This document shows, in pieces, positions 51,382 to 60,607 of a DNA stretch of 64,000 bases (position 1 is the stretch's first letter; every line of letters begins with the position of its first letter). This stretch comes from Spongiimicrobium salis (GTDB lineage Bacteria; Bacteroidota; Bacteroidia; Flavobacteriales; Flavobacteriaceae): NCBI RefSeq assembly GCF_043678055.1, contig NZ_JBHEQA010000003.1, forward strand, positions 310,001-374,000. The letters are read 5' to 3'. The notes beneath the pieces were generated by a model. The model saw only the letters and a program-made list of their open reading frames with translations, made no database searches and had not been told where the DNA came from. The position numbers and the translations under genes were made by a program.

Positions 51382-51974
51382 TGGAAGCTTTGGAAGAATT
51401 CCGTAGTCTACTGAACAATATCGCAAAGTATGTTAGGCTAAAGCCTGAAGAAACAGAAAAACTGGTAAGCATTCTGCATACGAAGAAAATCAAAAGACGC
51501 CAATTCATTGATCAACCAGGTTATATCTGTCAATACAGAAATTATATCGTCCAAGGTACTTTTCGCTCCTATTTTATCGATAATGATGGGAAAGAACATA
51601 CAGTTCAAATCGCCATTGAAGATTGGTTTGTGAGTGATTTTTACAGTTATATCACACAAACTCCTGCCACCTTATTTGTAGAAGCCCTGGAAGATTCTAA
51701 AATAGTTCAAATGCGTTATGAGGATATCGAAGGGCTTTGCAAAGAAGTACATCCTTTAAGTGAGTATTTTAGAATTTCTACAGAAAAAGCATTTGCCTTT
51801 TCACGCAAACGAACCTTGTCCAATTTGAGTATGACGGCCAAGGAACGTTATCTGGATTTATTAGATCGTTATCCCGATATTGTGAAGCGTGTTCCACAAA
51901 AGGTAATTGCTTCTTATTTGGGAATGACCCCCGAATTTATGTCTAAAATCAGAAATACCCATTCAAAAACTTAA
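51381..51974 (+). CDS. Crp/Fnr-family transcriptional regulator
   Basis: A 197-residue protein with an N-terminal cyclic-nucleotide-binding-like barrel (KKIKRRQFIDQPGYICQYRN, VQGTFRSYFIDNDGKEHTVQ, IEDWFVSDFYSY) and a C-terminal helix-turn-helix (VPQKVIASYLGMTPEFMSKI). The effector is unknown; many Bacteroidota members of this type do not bind cAMP. It overlaps the TetR gene by one base. A peroxiredoxin-like gene follows 98 bases later. Confidence 0.9.
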   Translation: MEALEEFRSLLNNIAKYVRLKPEETEKLVSILHTKKIKRRQFIDQPGYICQYRNYIVQGTFRSYFIDNDGKEHTVQIAIEDWFVSDFYSYITQTPATLFVEALEDSKIVQMRYEDIEGLCKEVHPLSEYFRISTEKAFAFSRKRTLSNLSMTAKERYLDLLDRYPDIVKRVPQKVIASYLGMTPEFMSKIRNTHSKT

Positions 51975-52072
51975 TGTAGTTTAAGCCTATTTCCTAATCT
52001 AGTTCATTTTTAATGAAGGTGTCTTGTCGCAATTTTACACCATCAATATAAATTCTATTTAAAAATAAAAAA

Positions 52073-52747
52073 ATGAACAAAGCATTGAATTCTTATCAAA
52101 ATGGTTTAAAGGGGTTACGTAAAAATTTGCAAGACATGTTGCCCCAAGATGCCTTGGAGGTTTTCGATAATGACGCAGAAAACCTTCAAGTAGAACACTC
52201 GGCTATTTTAAAACTGGCCATTGGCGACATAGCACCAGATTTTTCACTGCCCAATGCAGTCAATGAAGCTGTTAAACTCTCTGATCTCCTCACAAAAGGA
52301 AAGGTTGTTCTGAGTTTTTACAGAGGTACCTGGTGTCCTTATTGCAATTTACAACTTGCCCATTATCAAGGTGAACTGTCAAAAATTCATTCCTTGGGCG
52401 CAAATTTGGTAGCAATTTCCCCTCAAATCCCTGATGAATCTTTAAGTATCAAAGAAAAAAATGAACTTGATTTTGAAGTTTTAAGTGATCCCGGGAACCT
52501 TGTTGCCCGTGCATATGTAGCCGTATTTAAAAACGCTAATGATCCCGTGAACACTATGGAAAATCTAGGTTTTGACTTCGATAGTCACTATTCTGATACT
52601 TCAAGGGAATTGCCTGTACCCGCAGTTTTCATTATTGAAACAGATGGTACCGTTTCCTTTGCCAAATCTCTAGGGGGAGATTATCGAAACCGTGTTGACG
52701 CTGCTGAAATTATTCATGCTTTGGAGGGTGCTACGCTCAAAAAATGA
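52073..52747 (+). CDS. Peroxiredoxin-like (AhpC/TSA) protein
   Basis: A 224-residue protein. After a helical N-terminal lead of about 45 residues comes the redoxin fold (IGDIAPDFSLPNAVNEAVKL) with active site GTWCPYCNLQL (Cys88, Cys91). The C-terminal segment includes ELPVPAVFIIETDGTVSFAK. It belongs to the peroxiredoxin-like family with a CxxC centre, predicted to reduce peroxides or disulfides. It follows the TetR/Crp-type regulator pair, hinting at redox stress, but no direct link is shown. Confidence 0.9.
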   Translation: MNKALNSYQNGLKGLRKNLQDMLPQDALEVFDNDAENLQVEHSAILKLAIGDIAPDFSLPNAVNEAVKLSDLLTKGKVVLSFYRGTWCPYCNLQLAHYQGELSKIHSLGANLVAISPQIPDESLSIKEKNELDFEVLSDPGNLVARAYVAVFKNANDPVNTMENLGFDFDSHYSDTSRELPVPAVFIIETDGTVSFAKSLGGDYRNRVDAAEIIHALEGATLKK

Positions 52748-52932
52748 GGTTTTAGCAAATTTATTATCCGGCATCGGAAATCCCATTGTTATTCAATTTT
52801 GATTGCCTATCTTTTCTTTTTCAAAGGCTATTCTTAAGGTTCGCCCGCTTAAATTAATGCCATGCTACCTGAGTCGTTGAAGGCAAAAAAAAATCGAACT
52901 ATAAACGGATTTCCAATCACTTAACCCTACTA

Positions 52933-52940
52933 TACTTTTG
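52933..52940 (+). promoter_or_regulatory. Promoter-like -7 element at the DUF1905 start
   Basis: TACTTTTG matches TAnnTTTG. It includes the TTG that opens the longest frame of the gene, which argues for a start further downstream. Confidence 0.4.
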
Positions 52941-53429
52941 AAAACACCATTAGTGGATGCCGAATATCTTTTAAAAAAATTTCCTGGAAAAGGGGGTTGG
53001 ACTTATGCTGAAATTCCCGAAATTCTTCAAAATAAGGACAACCCTTTTGGCTGGGTAAAAGTACAGGGGTCAATAGATACCTTTTCCTTTAAACAGTATA
53101 AATTAATGCCTATGGGAGAAGGAAAACTCTTTCTTCCCGTAAAGGCCGAAATCCGAAAAAAAATAAAAAAAGTGGCAGGGGATTATGTGCATATTCTACT
53201 GTACGCAGATGATTCGGAGCTTGTTATTCCTGAAGAAATCATAGCTTGCTTTAAACAAGAAAGTAAAGAATTGTATCAGACTTTTTTGAGCTTTACCGAA
53301 GGAGAGCAGAAAGCTTATTTGGATTGGATATATGCTGCTAAGACCGAAGATACCAAGGTAAAACGTATCCTGAAAATGATGGATCGCCTCCAAAGAAAAT
53401 TAAAATTCTACGACAAGGAAGAGGAATGA
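52938..53429 (+). CDS. DUF1905/YdeI-family protein with uncertain start
   Basis: About 160 residues, cytosolic. The N-terminal half is DUF1905-like (FPGKGGWTYAEIPE, WVKVQGSIDTFSFKQYKLMP, EIRKKIKKVAGDYVHILLY), followed by a YdeI-type helical tail (FLSFTEGEQKAYLDWIYAAK, TKVKRILKMMDRLQRKLKFY). The first start of the frame is a TTG (52938) that is also the end of a promoter-like TACTTTTG box (52933-52940). A GTG at 52953 (MDAEYLLKKFPG) is therefore the more likely start. The stop overlaps the convergent membrane-protein gene by 22 bases. Confidence 0.8.
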   Translation: MKTPLVDAEYLLKKFPGKGGWTYAEIPEILQNKDNPFGWVKVQGSIDTFSFKQYKLMPMGEGKLFLPVKAEIRKKIKKVAGDYVHILLYADDSELVIPEEIIACFKQESKELYQTFLSFTEGEQKAYLDWIYAAKTEDTKVKRILKMMDRLQRKLKFYDKEEE

Positions 53430-55183
53430 TCTTTTAAAAGTTTGGGCAACAACCATAACCCCCCAATGCTTACAAGAAAAATAACATAAAGAAATATAGG
53501 GGATATTGCGGATGGTTGGCCTTCGTTTTTAGATTCTGCCGCATAATATCCTTCCAATCGTTTGTTGGCCATACGCTTCTCATAAGCCAGGTTGGCCTTC
53601 CATGTACTACTATCCTGTACAAAATAGGAAAATACAACACTAGTGTCCTGCGCCATATGCAAATTATGCCAACCTGATTTTACAGGATAGGTTAGCCCTT
53701 TCCATACTTCGGGGAATTCAATAGCGTTCTTCAGGGCAATGGAATACCCTTCTTGTGTCACCAGTTCTGGCTGAGTCAACTCTGTTCTCAAGACCAAGTG
53801 ATAGGGTTCATTTTTGGTAGCGATGGTACTACTCGCATCCAATAAGGAAGTTAGCTGCCTTCTTTTCCCCAAGCCTTCAACAATGGTTGACCATAATTGC
53901 CGGTATTGCTGTTGCCGCCCCTTTAGAACCAGTTCGTAGGTGTTTGCCAAAAGACTTGTCCCTACTCTGCCCGAACCCATTCGTTTATATCCTGATACGA
54001 TTTGGCCGGCATCATCATATTGAAGTGCCTCCGCAGCAATTTTTGTATCGAATTGATAGGGGTATTTTTCGATTTTAAGTTTAGATTCTTGCGGAAAACC
54101 AACTGTTGTTTTTCGATCTGCAAGGAAGGTAAATTGTTCCAAATTCCCAGAAGATCTAAAGAAGGATGCATCTGACTGTATAAAAAGGCCCAAACCATCT
54201 TCCCGAATACCTTCTTCAAGTGCACTTCTTGCGGAACCATTTAAGTTTTTAAGGGATTTCGCATCAATAATAATAAGATCATATCCCTTAAGGTTCTCCT
54301 TGCTAAAATTGCCTAAGGACCTTTGTGTCGTATTAAAATATTCATATTTATAACGTCCCTTTGTGAGCCTGCTTCGTACCAGCACCTCATGTCCCATTTC
54401 CGCTAAGTAATTTTTAAGGTATTTACTTTCAAAGGTGGGAAAACCATTGACCAAGGCAATCTTTAATGGCCTTTCTTCTTTGACTATTATTGGAATCAAG
54501 TGTTTGGATATTTGATTTCCCATTTTATTTTTCTCCACCAACTCCAGCACATAGTTCCCAACGGCTTTCATAGGAGTTTTTAATTCAAAAGCTTGATATT
54601 CACTATGGTCCAAGGATACAGAATCTAAACCAATATCACCTGGAGCCTGCAGTACGAGACGATGTTCTTTTTGTGCCTCTTTGTACATCCCTTTAAATAA
54701 TAATGTTTTGCCGACTGTCAATTCCTTGGGATAGGTATAACGAACAATACCCGGCGGTAGGGTATCTCCAAGATAGGATACTTTTTTGTCCTTTAGCTGC
54801 CATAGATCAAAAGATGCCACCCCCTCGCCCAAAACAAATACGGTATCCTTTGCAAAAATATCTTGAAAAATAGGGGTATTTGGCGTATAGGGTACCAAGG
54901 TCATTCTTGGGTGCACCTCCTTTAGGCTATCCAAACGATCTACATTGTAATTTTTAGTGCACACCACAATAGTATTGGATTTGGTTTCAATAGGAAGTGC
55001 AGGTTTAAGAGCAATCATCGCCAGTGAAAATAGGGCCATAATGATGAGGAATACGCTCGGCCAGAACCGTTTCGTCCTGTAATACATCCATTCTTTCCAA
55101 ATGAAAATAACAGCCAAGACCAGTACGCCACCAAGTACGGGCGCCCCCCAATGCTCATTTAAAAAACTAAGATTTTCAATCAT
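53408..55183 (-). CDS. Large membrane protein at the end of the MoxR operon
   Basis: A 591-residue protein with two N-terminal transmembrane helices (VLGGVLVLAVIFIWKEW, VFLIIMALFSLAMIAL), a large extracytoplasmic part and a C-terminal helix (FLYVIFLVSIGGLWLLPKLL). A glutamine-amidotransferase-like fold is suggested in the middle (KIALVNGFPTFESKYLKNYL, YDLIIIDAKSL, GLGLFIQSDASFF) but no catalytic triad is evident. It resembles the large proteins linked to MoxR/DUF58/BatA operons. Its ATG overlaps the preceding gene. Precise function unknown. Confidence 0.82.
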   Translation of the reverse strand: MIENLSFLNEHWGAPVLGGVLVLAVIFIWKEWMYYRTKRFWPSVFLIIMALFSLAMIALKPALPIETKSNTIVVCTKNYNVDRLDSLKEVHPRMTLVPYTPNTPIFQDIFAKDTVFVLGEGVASFDLWQLKDKKVSYLGDTLPPGIVRYTYPKELTVGKTLLFKGMYKEAQKEHRLVLQAPGDIGLDSVSLDHSEYQAFELKTPMKAVGNYVLELVEKNKMGNQISKHLIPIIVKEERPLKIALVNGFPTFESKYLKNYLAEMGHEVLVRSRLTKGRYKYEYFNTTQRSLGNFSKENLKGYDLIIIDAKSLKNLNGSARSALEEGIREDGLGLFIQSDASFFRSSGNLEQFTFLADRKTTVGFPQESKLKIEKYPYQFDTKIAAEALQYDDAGQIVSGYKRMGSGRVGTSLLANTYELVLKGRQQQYRQLWSTIVEGLGKRRQLTSLLDASSTIATKNEPYHLVLRTELTQPELVTQEGYSIALKNAIEFPEVWKGLTYPVKSGWHNLHMAQDTSVVFSYFVQDSSTWKANLAYEKRMANKRLEGYYAAESKNEGQPSAISPIFLYVIFLVSIGGLWLLPKLLKDHSSSLS

Positions 55184-57398
55184 GGGCTTCCAACTCTTTT
55201 AGCACTAAGGCATTGATTTGAGTCTCATTTGATGTTCTCTTGGCAGGATTGGCCTGTACTTCCGGAAGTGCCTTAAGCAATCCAGATTGTACTTCTTTAA
55301 AAAAACTGACTTGCCCCCCTTTATTTTCTGTCAAAAGCTTCAATTGTTGTAGTGTTTTAAGATGTTTCCCAGGGTTTTCTATGGCTAAGATAGCCAGTTC
55401 GTTTCCTGCTTTTTCAAAAACTGTTCTATCATCTTCTGTCATCGGTATATTGCCTTGCCCGAGTACCGTAGCACGTTGTAATGCTTCCCGCATAGCAGGA
55501 TATTGTTGTGCTATAGCGATATCTTCATCTTTGCGGAATCCAGAAACCTCATCAATTTTACCACTGAGCCGCTTATCTTCTTTGATCGGTGGGGGATCAA
55601 AACCAATACGGTGTACATATATCCGAGCACTATTCTTTATTTCTTGGATCAACTTTAAGGCCCGATATTGATACGGTAAGGATGTTTCCGGGTGATATAA
55701 ACGGAGGTGTAGTTCCGAATCCCACATCTCGTTCAGCGCCTGACGCAGTTTACTTTTTAACGACTGTGTAAATAGGGTTGAAGATTCCGGATCTTCATGA
55801 TTGTGTACATAGGCCGCCAAAGGGTCTTTGTTGTCTTTTTCTTTTTTCTGTTCTTCATCGGGAACAAGATTATGTTCATTTTCACTATCATGATCATGTG
55901 TATAGGCGGCCAAAGGATCCTCGTTTTCATGGTCTTCCTCCTCCCCTGTTTCGATTTCCTCATGTGTATGTTCCACTCCCGATTCCGTTTCCTCACCCAT
56001 GAATTCGGCATATTTTAAACGAAGTGCTTTCTGATCAAAGCCCAATTCATTGCTTTTAAATTTAAATTCCTCTTTGGTCAATTGGGGGCGTTCTTTGAGC
56101 AACTTTTCGGTATCTATGATCAACTGGCGCTGACTCCTGAAATAATCGGGCAATTGATCGACTCCAAAAGTACCTTCTACTTCAAAATAATCGCTCACCG
56201 TATCCTGAATCACCGCGAAAAAGGTTTCGCTCCGCGACCTATTGGGTTTGGGAGTCCTTAGGTCAGTGGCTTCTATATAAAAATACAATTCGTCTCCCGG
56301 TTCCATCTTTAAGGCATCCAAATCCAGTGTTCGGTTTAAGACCACTTTCTTGGTTCCTGCAGAAAAAGACTCCATAAAATTGAGTTCTTCTTCTCGAAAC
56401 TTTACCGCTTCTCCAGATCCTTTGCTTACCGTTGCAACAATCTTAGCGCTATTCACCCCATAATCGTCGCTAATAACTGTCTTTACGGCCAATCGTTTTT
56501 TGTCCTCAATGCTATAGGTGGTAAATTGTTCCAAGTCTGGAACGGCAATATGTGGCCTTGTATCACTAAGGGCTTCCAATGCATATAATTCTGAAGAATA
56601 GGAGCTGCCGTCTACACTTATAAATCGAAAATTATAAAAGGTAGGGCGCTCCAAGGGCAGGCTAATGGCATATCCTTTTTTGGTCCATTTTAAGGGATAT
56701 TCCTTTCCCTCATATTTCATCAAAACACTTTCTACCGGATTATCAAAACCGATATGCCATGTCAATTGAGATCCTTCAACGGCACTGACATCCATTTTTT
56801 CACTTTGAAAGCTTGCCTTCTTTGTATAGGCCGGATAGGTAATCCTTAATTGCTGTTCTATAATTTTGGGAACTTGGGTTTCTTGGATTGCAGTACTGTC
56901 ATTAGGACTAAAAACAATTGGGTTTTGGAGTGCATTGGGCAGCTTCTTAGGTCCTATTTGATCGAGGATATTGAAATGTAACAACAAAAACCCCAAAAGT
57001 AAGCTTCCACCTAGAACAAGACCAGCTCTTTTAAGGTGATGGGGCGGATTTACGGATTTTAATTGCCGCTGTAATTGCGCTGTAATTCTATATTGTTGTA
57101 ATTGTGCCAAGGGGGCTAAATCCTTTTTAGGATGCAGCAAAAGACCGGAACTATATTGAGCGGACATTACTTTGCGATCTACAAATCCAATGACCCGCTT
57201 TACGGTAGTTTCCCATGGCCTTTTAAAAATCAATAGCCCGACCACGACGACCAAAAAAATTAGAACCGCGAACAATACCTGCTTAAAAACAATGTAATAG
57301 CACAAGGCCGGCCCCAAGCCGCAAAGCAGTACCTCTAGCCATTGCAATAATTGCCATCGTTTTCTAAACTCGTTTAATACTTTATATCCTGTGGTCAT
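55176..57398 (-). CDS. DUF4175-like large membrane protein with His/Asp-rich repeats
   Basis: A 740-residue protein with N-terminal transmembrane helices (LLCGLGPALCYYIVF, VLFAVLIFLVVVVGLLIF, LVLGGSLLLGFLLLHF) and a long extracytoplasmic region of immunoglobulin-like strands and coiled coil. It is similar in layout to DUF4175-type proteins of aerotolerance operons. A low-complexity stretch (about 55790-55990) carries two copies of a 33-residue unit beginning DPLAAY and rich in His, Asp and Glu. The ATG at 57398 overlaps the BatA stop as TAATG; another Met (57413) is possible. Confidence 0.8.
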   Translation of the reverse strand: MTTGYKVLNEFRKRWQLLQWLEVLLCGLGPALCYYIVFKQVLFAVLIFLVVVVGLLIFKRPWETTVKRVIGFVDRKVMSAQYSSGLLLHPKKDLAPLAQLQQYRITAQLQRQLKSVNPPHHLKRAGLVLGGSLLLGFLLLHFNILDQIGPKKLPNALQNPIVFSPNDSTAIQETQVPKIIEQQLRITYPAYTKKASFQSEKMDVSAVEGSQLTWHIGFDNPVESVLMKYEGKEYPLKWTKKGYAISLPLERPTFYNFRFISVDGSSYSSELYALEALSDTRPHIAVPDLEQFTTYSIEDKKRLAVKTVISDDYGVNSAKIVATVSKGSGEAVKFREEELNFMESFSAGTKKVVLNRTLDLDALKMEPGDELYFYIEATDLRTPKPNRSRSETFFAVIQDTVSDYFEVEGTFGVDQLPDYFRSQRQLIIDTEKLLKERPQLTKEEFKFKSNELGFDQKALRLKYAEFMGEETESGVEHTHEEIETGEEEDHENEDPLAAYTHDHDSENEHNLVPDEEQKKEKDNKDPLAAYVHNHEDPESSTLFTQSLKSKLRQALNEMWDSELHLRLYHPETSLPYQYRALKLIQEIKNSARIYVHRIGFDPPPIKEDKRLSGKIDEVSGFRKDEDIAIAQQYPAMREALQRATVLGQGNIPMTEDDRTVFEKAGNELAILAIENPGKHLKTLQQLKLLTENKGGQVSFFKEVQSGLLKALPEVQANPAKRTSNETQINALVLKELEAHD
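55790..55990 (-). repeat. His/Asp/Glu-rich tandem repeat within the DUF4175-like gene
   Basis: Two copies of a unit that starts DPLAAY and continues with H-x-H and acidic residues, spaced by about 33 codons (99 bases), preceded by a Glu/His-rich segment (EHTHEEIETGEEEDHE). The DNA copies have diverged, while the peptide pattern persists. Confidence 0.7.
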
Positions 57399-58693
57399 TA
57401 TTGTCTTCTCCATTTTGCCGTGAAGCGTTCTACAATAAGTAATACAACCAATAATGGCCACAACCATTTGGAAAGATCAAACACTGCCATAGCTCCCTTT
57501 TGATCTTTAACAATCATAGTCTGTGGTAGGAATTCCTCTAGGGCCAATTGTCTTTGGTCTAGCTGTATTTGATTACCTACATCAGGAAGATCCAACAATG
57601 CCACTAATTGTTCTGCAAAGTGGGATTCAATAATATGTTCTGTATTTAATGGGGCTGTGAGATAAAAAATAGGTGCTGACGTACTTGGGGCAATCAAGTA
57701 ATCGGCATACACATCTCGCTTGTAGCGTAGCATTTTACCAAAAAATCGCTGGGGTACGCTCTCGCTTAACCAGATGGTCAAATCAAAACCCGTGGTTTCC
57801 AGGTCTTCTTCCTCCTGCTTTTGAACAACTTCAATAGCATGTCCCAAATATTTGGATAAAGCACTAAAAGCCGCTACCATCTTATTTTTTTCATTGATCA
57901 AACTATCCACATAATACAGTTGTATCCTAAAAGTTTGCGGGGAAGTCATTGCAAAAACTTCTTCAGGTATATTGCGGTGAAAAATAAGACTATCCTTGTT
58001 TTCATTCCATCTTAAGTCTTGATTATTTCTGCTTAAGCGTCTTTTTTCAAAAATGGTAGATCGCCCTGAACTTTGCACCAGCTGTAATTCCAGAATCGTA
58101 TCTTTATCCAAGACGCCTATGACATTGCTTTTGGGCGATGCCTCTAACGGCAATACTATCCAGTTAATGTTTTTAGGGACTTGTGGACGTTGTCCCTTTA
58201 TACCCAATAATAGGGCCTTGGTAAATACCACGATACTATCTGTTCGTAGCGATCCCATTTGCTGCGCCAATTGCCAATAGGCAGGGGGCTCCTCTGACCG
58301 TCCTAGAGTATTGTACCCTTCAATTTCAGGGAAGCCCTCCTGAAGTAACCGCACTTCCAAATCTTGATTTATAGTATCCAAGATGTTTTTCATCTCGGGA
58401 TTCCCCAACAAGCTCGGTTCAACAAGATAGGTCAAGGAAGTTTTTTCTAGATTTCTCCTTATCTGTGGAGCGGCCAGAATACAGACCAGTACCGTTAAAA
58501 TCAACAATCGAAGCAATAGTAACAGTAATTCATTCCACTGAATGCGCTTACTCTGTTTTGCCTCTGATTCCTCAAGAAATTGAATGCTCCCTACCTGAAT
58601 GGTATTTCCTTCTTTTTTGCTCCACAAATGTATCGCTATGGGAATCAAAAGTCCCAGTAAAGCCCATAGGTATGTAGGATTTGCAAAAAACAT
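57398..58693 (-). CDS. BatA-domain membrane protein
   Basis: A 431-residue protein with the BatA N-terminal signature: MFFANPTYLWALLGLLIPIA, HLWSKKEGNTIQVGSIQFLE, then a second helix (LLLLLLRLLILTVLVCILAA). A large periplasmic region follows and a final helix near the C-terminus (LWPLLVVLLIVERF). A VWA-like fold is suggested but the MIDAS residues are not evident. It lies 1 base after the DUF58 stop and overlaps the next gene (TAATG), showing a tight operon. Confidence 0.88.
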   Translation of the reverse strand: MFFANPTYLWALLGLLIPIAIHLWSKKEGNTIQVGSIQFLEESEAKQSKRIQWNELLLLLLRLLILTVLVCILAAPQIRRNLEKTSLTYLVEPSLLGNPEMKNILDTINQDLEVRLLQEGFPEIEGYNTLGRSEEPPAYWQLAQQMGSLRTDSIVVFTKALLLGIKGQRPQVPKNINWIVLPLEASPKSNVIGVLDKDTILELQLVQSSGRSTIFEKRRLSRNNQDLRWNENKDSLIFHRNIPEEVFAMTSPQTFRIQLYYVDSLINEKNKMVAAFSALSKYLGHAIEVVQKQEEEDLETTGFDLTIWLSESVPQRFFGKMLRYKRDVYADYLIAPSTSAPIFYLTAPLNTEHIIESHFAEQLVALLDLPDVGNQIQLDQRQLALEEFLPQTMIVKDQKGAMAVFDLSKWLWPLLVVLLIVERFTAKWRRQ

Positions 58694-58694
58694 C

Positions 58695-59591
58695 TTAGCG
58701 CAATCTGTTTCGTCGTTTTAAAAACAATTGTATAGCTTCTTCTATTGGAGTTCCCAATACAAATTGATGATAATCAATGGCATGCGTTAACAAATCTTCT
58801 TTAATCTTTTTGGTAAACTGCTGCATGGCGTTCAAATATTCTTTTTGGGCGCTCTGTGCATCTACTTTAAGCTTTGTTCCCGTTTCCAAATCTTCAAAGG
58901 TTACCATGCCTTTATAATTAAACTCCAATTCATTTTTCCCTAAGAGGTGCATTACCACTACTTCATTTTTTGGAGTTTTCAATCGCTTTACAAATGAACT
59001 AAGTTCCTGACCGTGTTCGTAAAGGTCCGTAACAAAAAACAAAAGTTCTTTTCCGCCCCGATGCTGTAACTGTTGGATGCCTCTAGCATTCTCTGGCCAT
59101 TTCCCTTGATTTTTGACCAATAGCAATTCCTGTAATAATCGATTAAAATGCTGTTTCTGCACTTTTGGATATACGCTATATAGTTGCTGTTGATTTAGGG
59201 CAAATAATCCAACCGCATCTCCCTGGTTGTGGGCTATGTACGTCAAAGTAGCTATAAGTACCCTTCCATAATCCATTTTAGACAGGCCTTTTTCCGTATG
59301 CAACATGGATCTACTGGCATCCAAAACAAATTTCACGGTAATATTGGTTTCTATTTCGGCTTGTTTGATATAATATCGGTTCGATCTGGCCAACATTTTC
59401 CAATCCAACAACCGCAGATCATCCCCTGGTTCATAAGTTCTAAATTGACTGAATTCCATACCCGACCCCACACGCTTGCTATGACTATAACCCGACAAAT
59501 ACCCATCTGCAATTATTCTGGCGATAAGAGCAAGTCCAGAGACCGTTTTAATGATCTCGGGTTTTAACAATTGGTGGTAATCGTTTTTCAT
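58695..59591 (-). CDS. DUF58 domain protein
   Basis: A 298-residue protein with the DUF58 hallmark EYxPGDDxRxxDW as RTYEPGDDLRLLDWKMLARS, followed by a VWA-like segment (VKFVLDASRSMLHT). DUF58 proteins are typical partners of MoxR ATPases in operons for envelope or stress-linked complex assembly. It starts 9 bases after the MoxR stop and precedes BatA by 1 base. Confidence 0.93.
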   Translation of the reverse strand: MKNDYHQLLKPEIIKTVSGLALIARIIADGYLSGYSHSKRVGSGMEFSQFRTYEPGDDLRLLDWKMLARSNRYYIKQAEIETNITVKFVLDASRSMLHTEKGLSKMDYGRVLIATLTYIAHNQGDAVGLFALNQQQLYSVYPKVQKQHFNRLLQELLLVKNQGKWPENARGIQQLQHRGGKELLFFVTDLYEHGQELSSFVKRLKTPKNEVVVMHLLGKNELEFNYKGMVTFEDLETGTKLKVDAQSAQKEYLNAMQQFTKKIKEDLLTHAIDYHQFVLGTPIEEAIQLFLKRRNRLR

Positions 59592-59600
59592 TTTAATTTC

Positions 59601-60590
59601 CTAAATCGCTTTTAGCAAAGCCGTGGTAACCGCATCTGCACTAATCCCTTCGGACTCTGCCCTGTAGTTCACCACAATTCTATGCCGTAAAACAGGCTTT
59701 GCAATGTGTTGGATATCTTCTAGGGTAACCGATAACCTCCCTTCCAATAAAGCTCTCGCCTTTGCGGTTAAAATCATAGCCTGCCCTGCCCTGGGCCCTG
59801 CACCCCAACTCACCCACTCTTTAACGTAGGTATTGGTCGTGGTTTCTGGTCGTGTCGCCCTAACCAAAGCGCTGACATAAGTAATGAGTTCATCGCTAAT
59901 TGGAACTTCTCTCACCAGATGCTGTAGGCGTATGATATCTTCCCCACTGATGACTTTTCGCAACTGGTCTTTTTTTATCCCTGTAGTATTTTTTAGGATG
60001 GTAGTTTCATCAGCTTCACTTGGATAGCCAATTTTGATGTACAATAAGAAACGGTCTTGTTGGGCTTCAGGCAGCATAAAGGTACCCGATTGTTCTATTG
60101 GATTCTGGGTAGCCAGAATAAAAAATGGGCGTTCCAAACGATAGGTCTTCCCCGAATAGGTGACCTCAAACTCCTGCATGGCCTCTAACAAGGCTGCCTG
60201 TGTTTTGGGGGGAGTCCTATTGATTTCATCGGCAAGGATAATATGGGCAAAAAGAGGACCTTTATTAAATTTAAAGAACTTCTTACCTGTACTATAATCT
60301 TCCTCTAAAATTTCGGTTCCAATAATATCCGAAGGCATTAAATCCGGGGTAAATTGTATCCGTTTAAATTCCAGATCTATCGCTTCGGAAAGGGTCCTGA
60401 TCATTAAGGTTTTTGCCAAGCCGGGAACGCCTTCCAATAAAGCATGTCCTCCCGCAAGGAAGGTAATGAGCAGTTGTGCTATGGTTTCTTCCTGTCCTAT
60501 AATGACTTTTGCGATTTCTTGTCTTAAATCGTTAAGTTTTCCAGTAAGTATGTGTATTTCTTGTTCTATACTTGCTAAATCTTTATCCAT
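59601..60590 (-). CDS. MoxR-family AAA+ ATPase
   Basis: A 329-residue AAA+ chaperone-like ATPase. Walker A is GVPGLAKT (residues 54-61); Walker B is in HIILADEINRTPPKTQAALL; the sensor 1 region is ATQNPIEQSGTFMLPEAQQD and an arginine finger is in the LPEAQQDRFLLYIKI region. MoxR proteins act with DUF58 and VWA proteins in assembling or activating complexes. It begins 17 bases after the DUF4159 stop. Identification secure; the client is unknown. Confidence 0.95.
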   Translation of the reverse strand: MDKDLASIEQEIHILTGKLNDLRQEIAKVIIGQEETIAQLLITFLAGGHALLEGVPGLAKTLMIRTLSEAIDLEFKRIQFTPDLMPSDIIGTEILEEDYSTGKKFFKFNKGPLFAHIILADEINRTPPKTQAALLEAMQEFEVTYSGKTYRLERPFFILATQNPIEQSGTFMLPEAQQDRFLLYIKIGYPSEADETTILKNTTGIKKDQLRKVISGEDIIRLQHLVREVPISDELITYVSALVRATRPETTTNTYVKEWVSWGAGPRAGQAMILTAKARALLEGRLSVTLEDIQHIAKPVLRHRIVVNYRAESEGISADAVTTALLKAI

Positions 60591-60607
60591 TTTTATTCTT
60601 CGTCCTT

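Noticed and set aside
52776..52914. Inverted repeat GGAAATCC / GGATTTCC between the peroxiredoxin-like and DUF1905 genes
   Set aside because: Eight bases about 125 bp apart in AT-rich DNA; no supporting structure.
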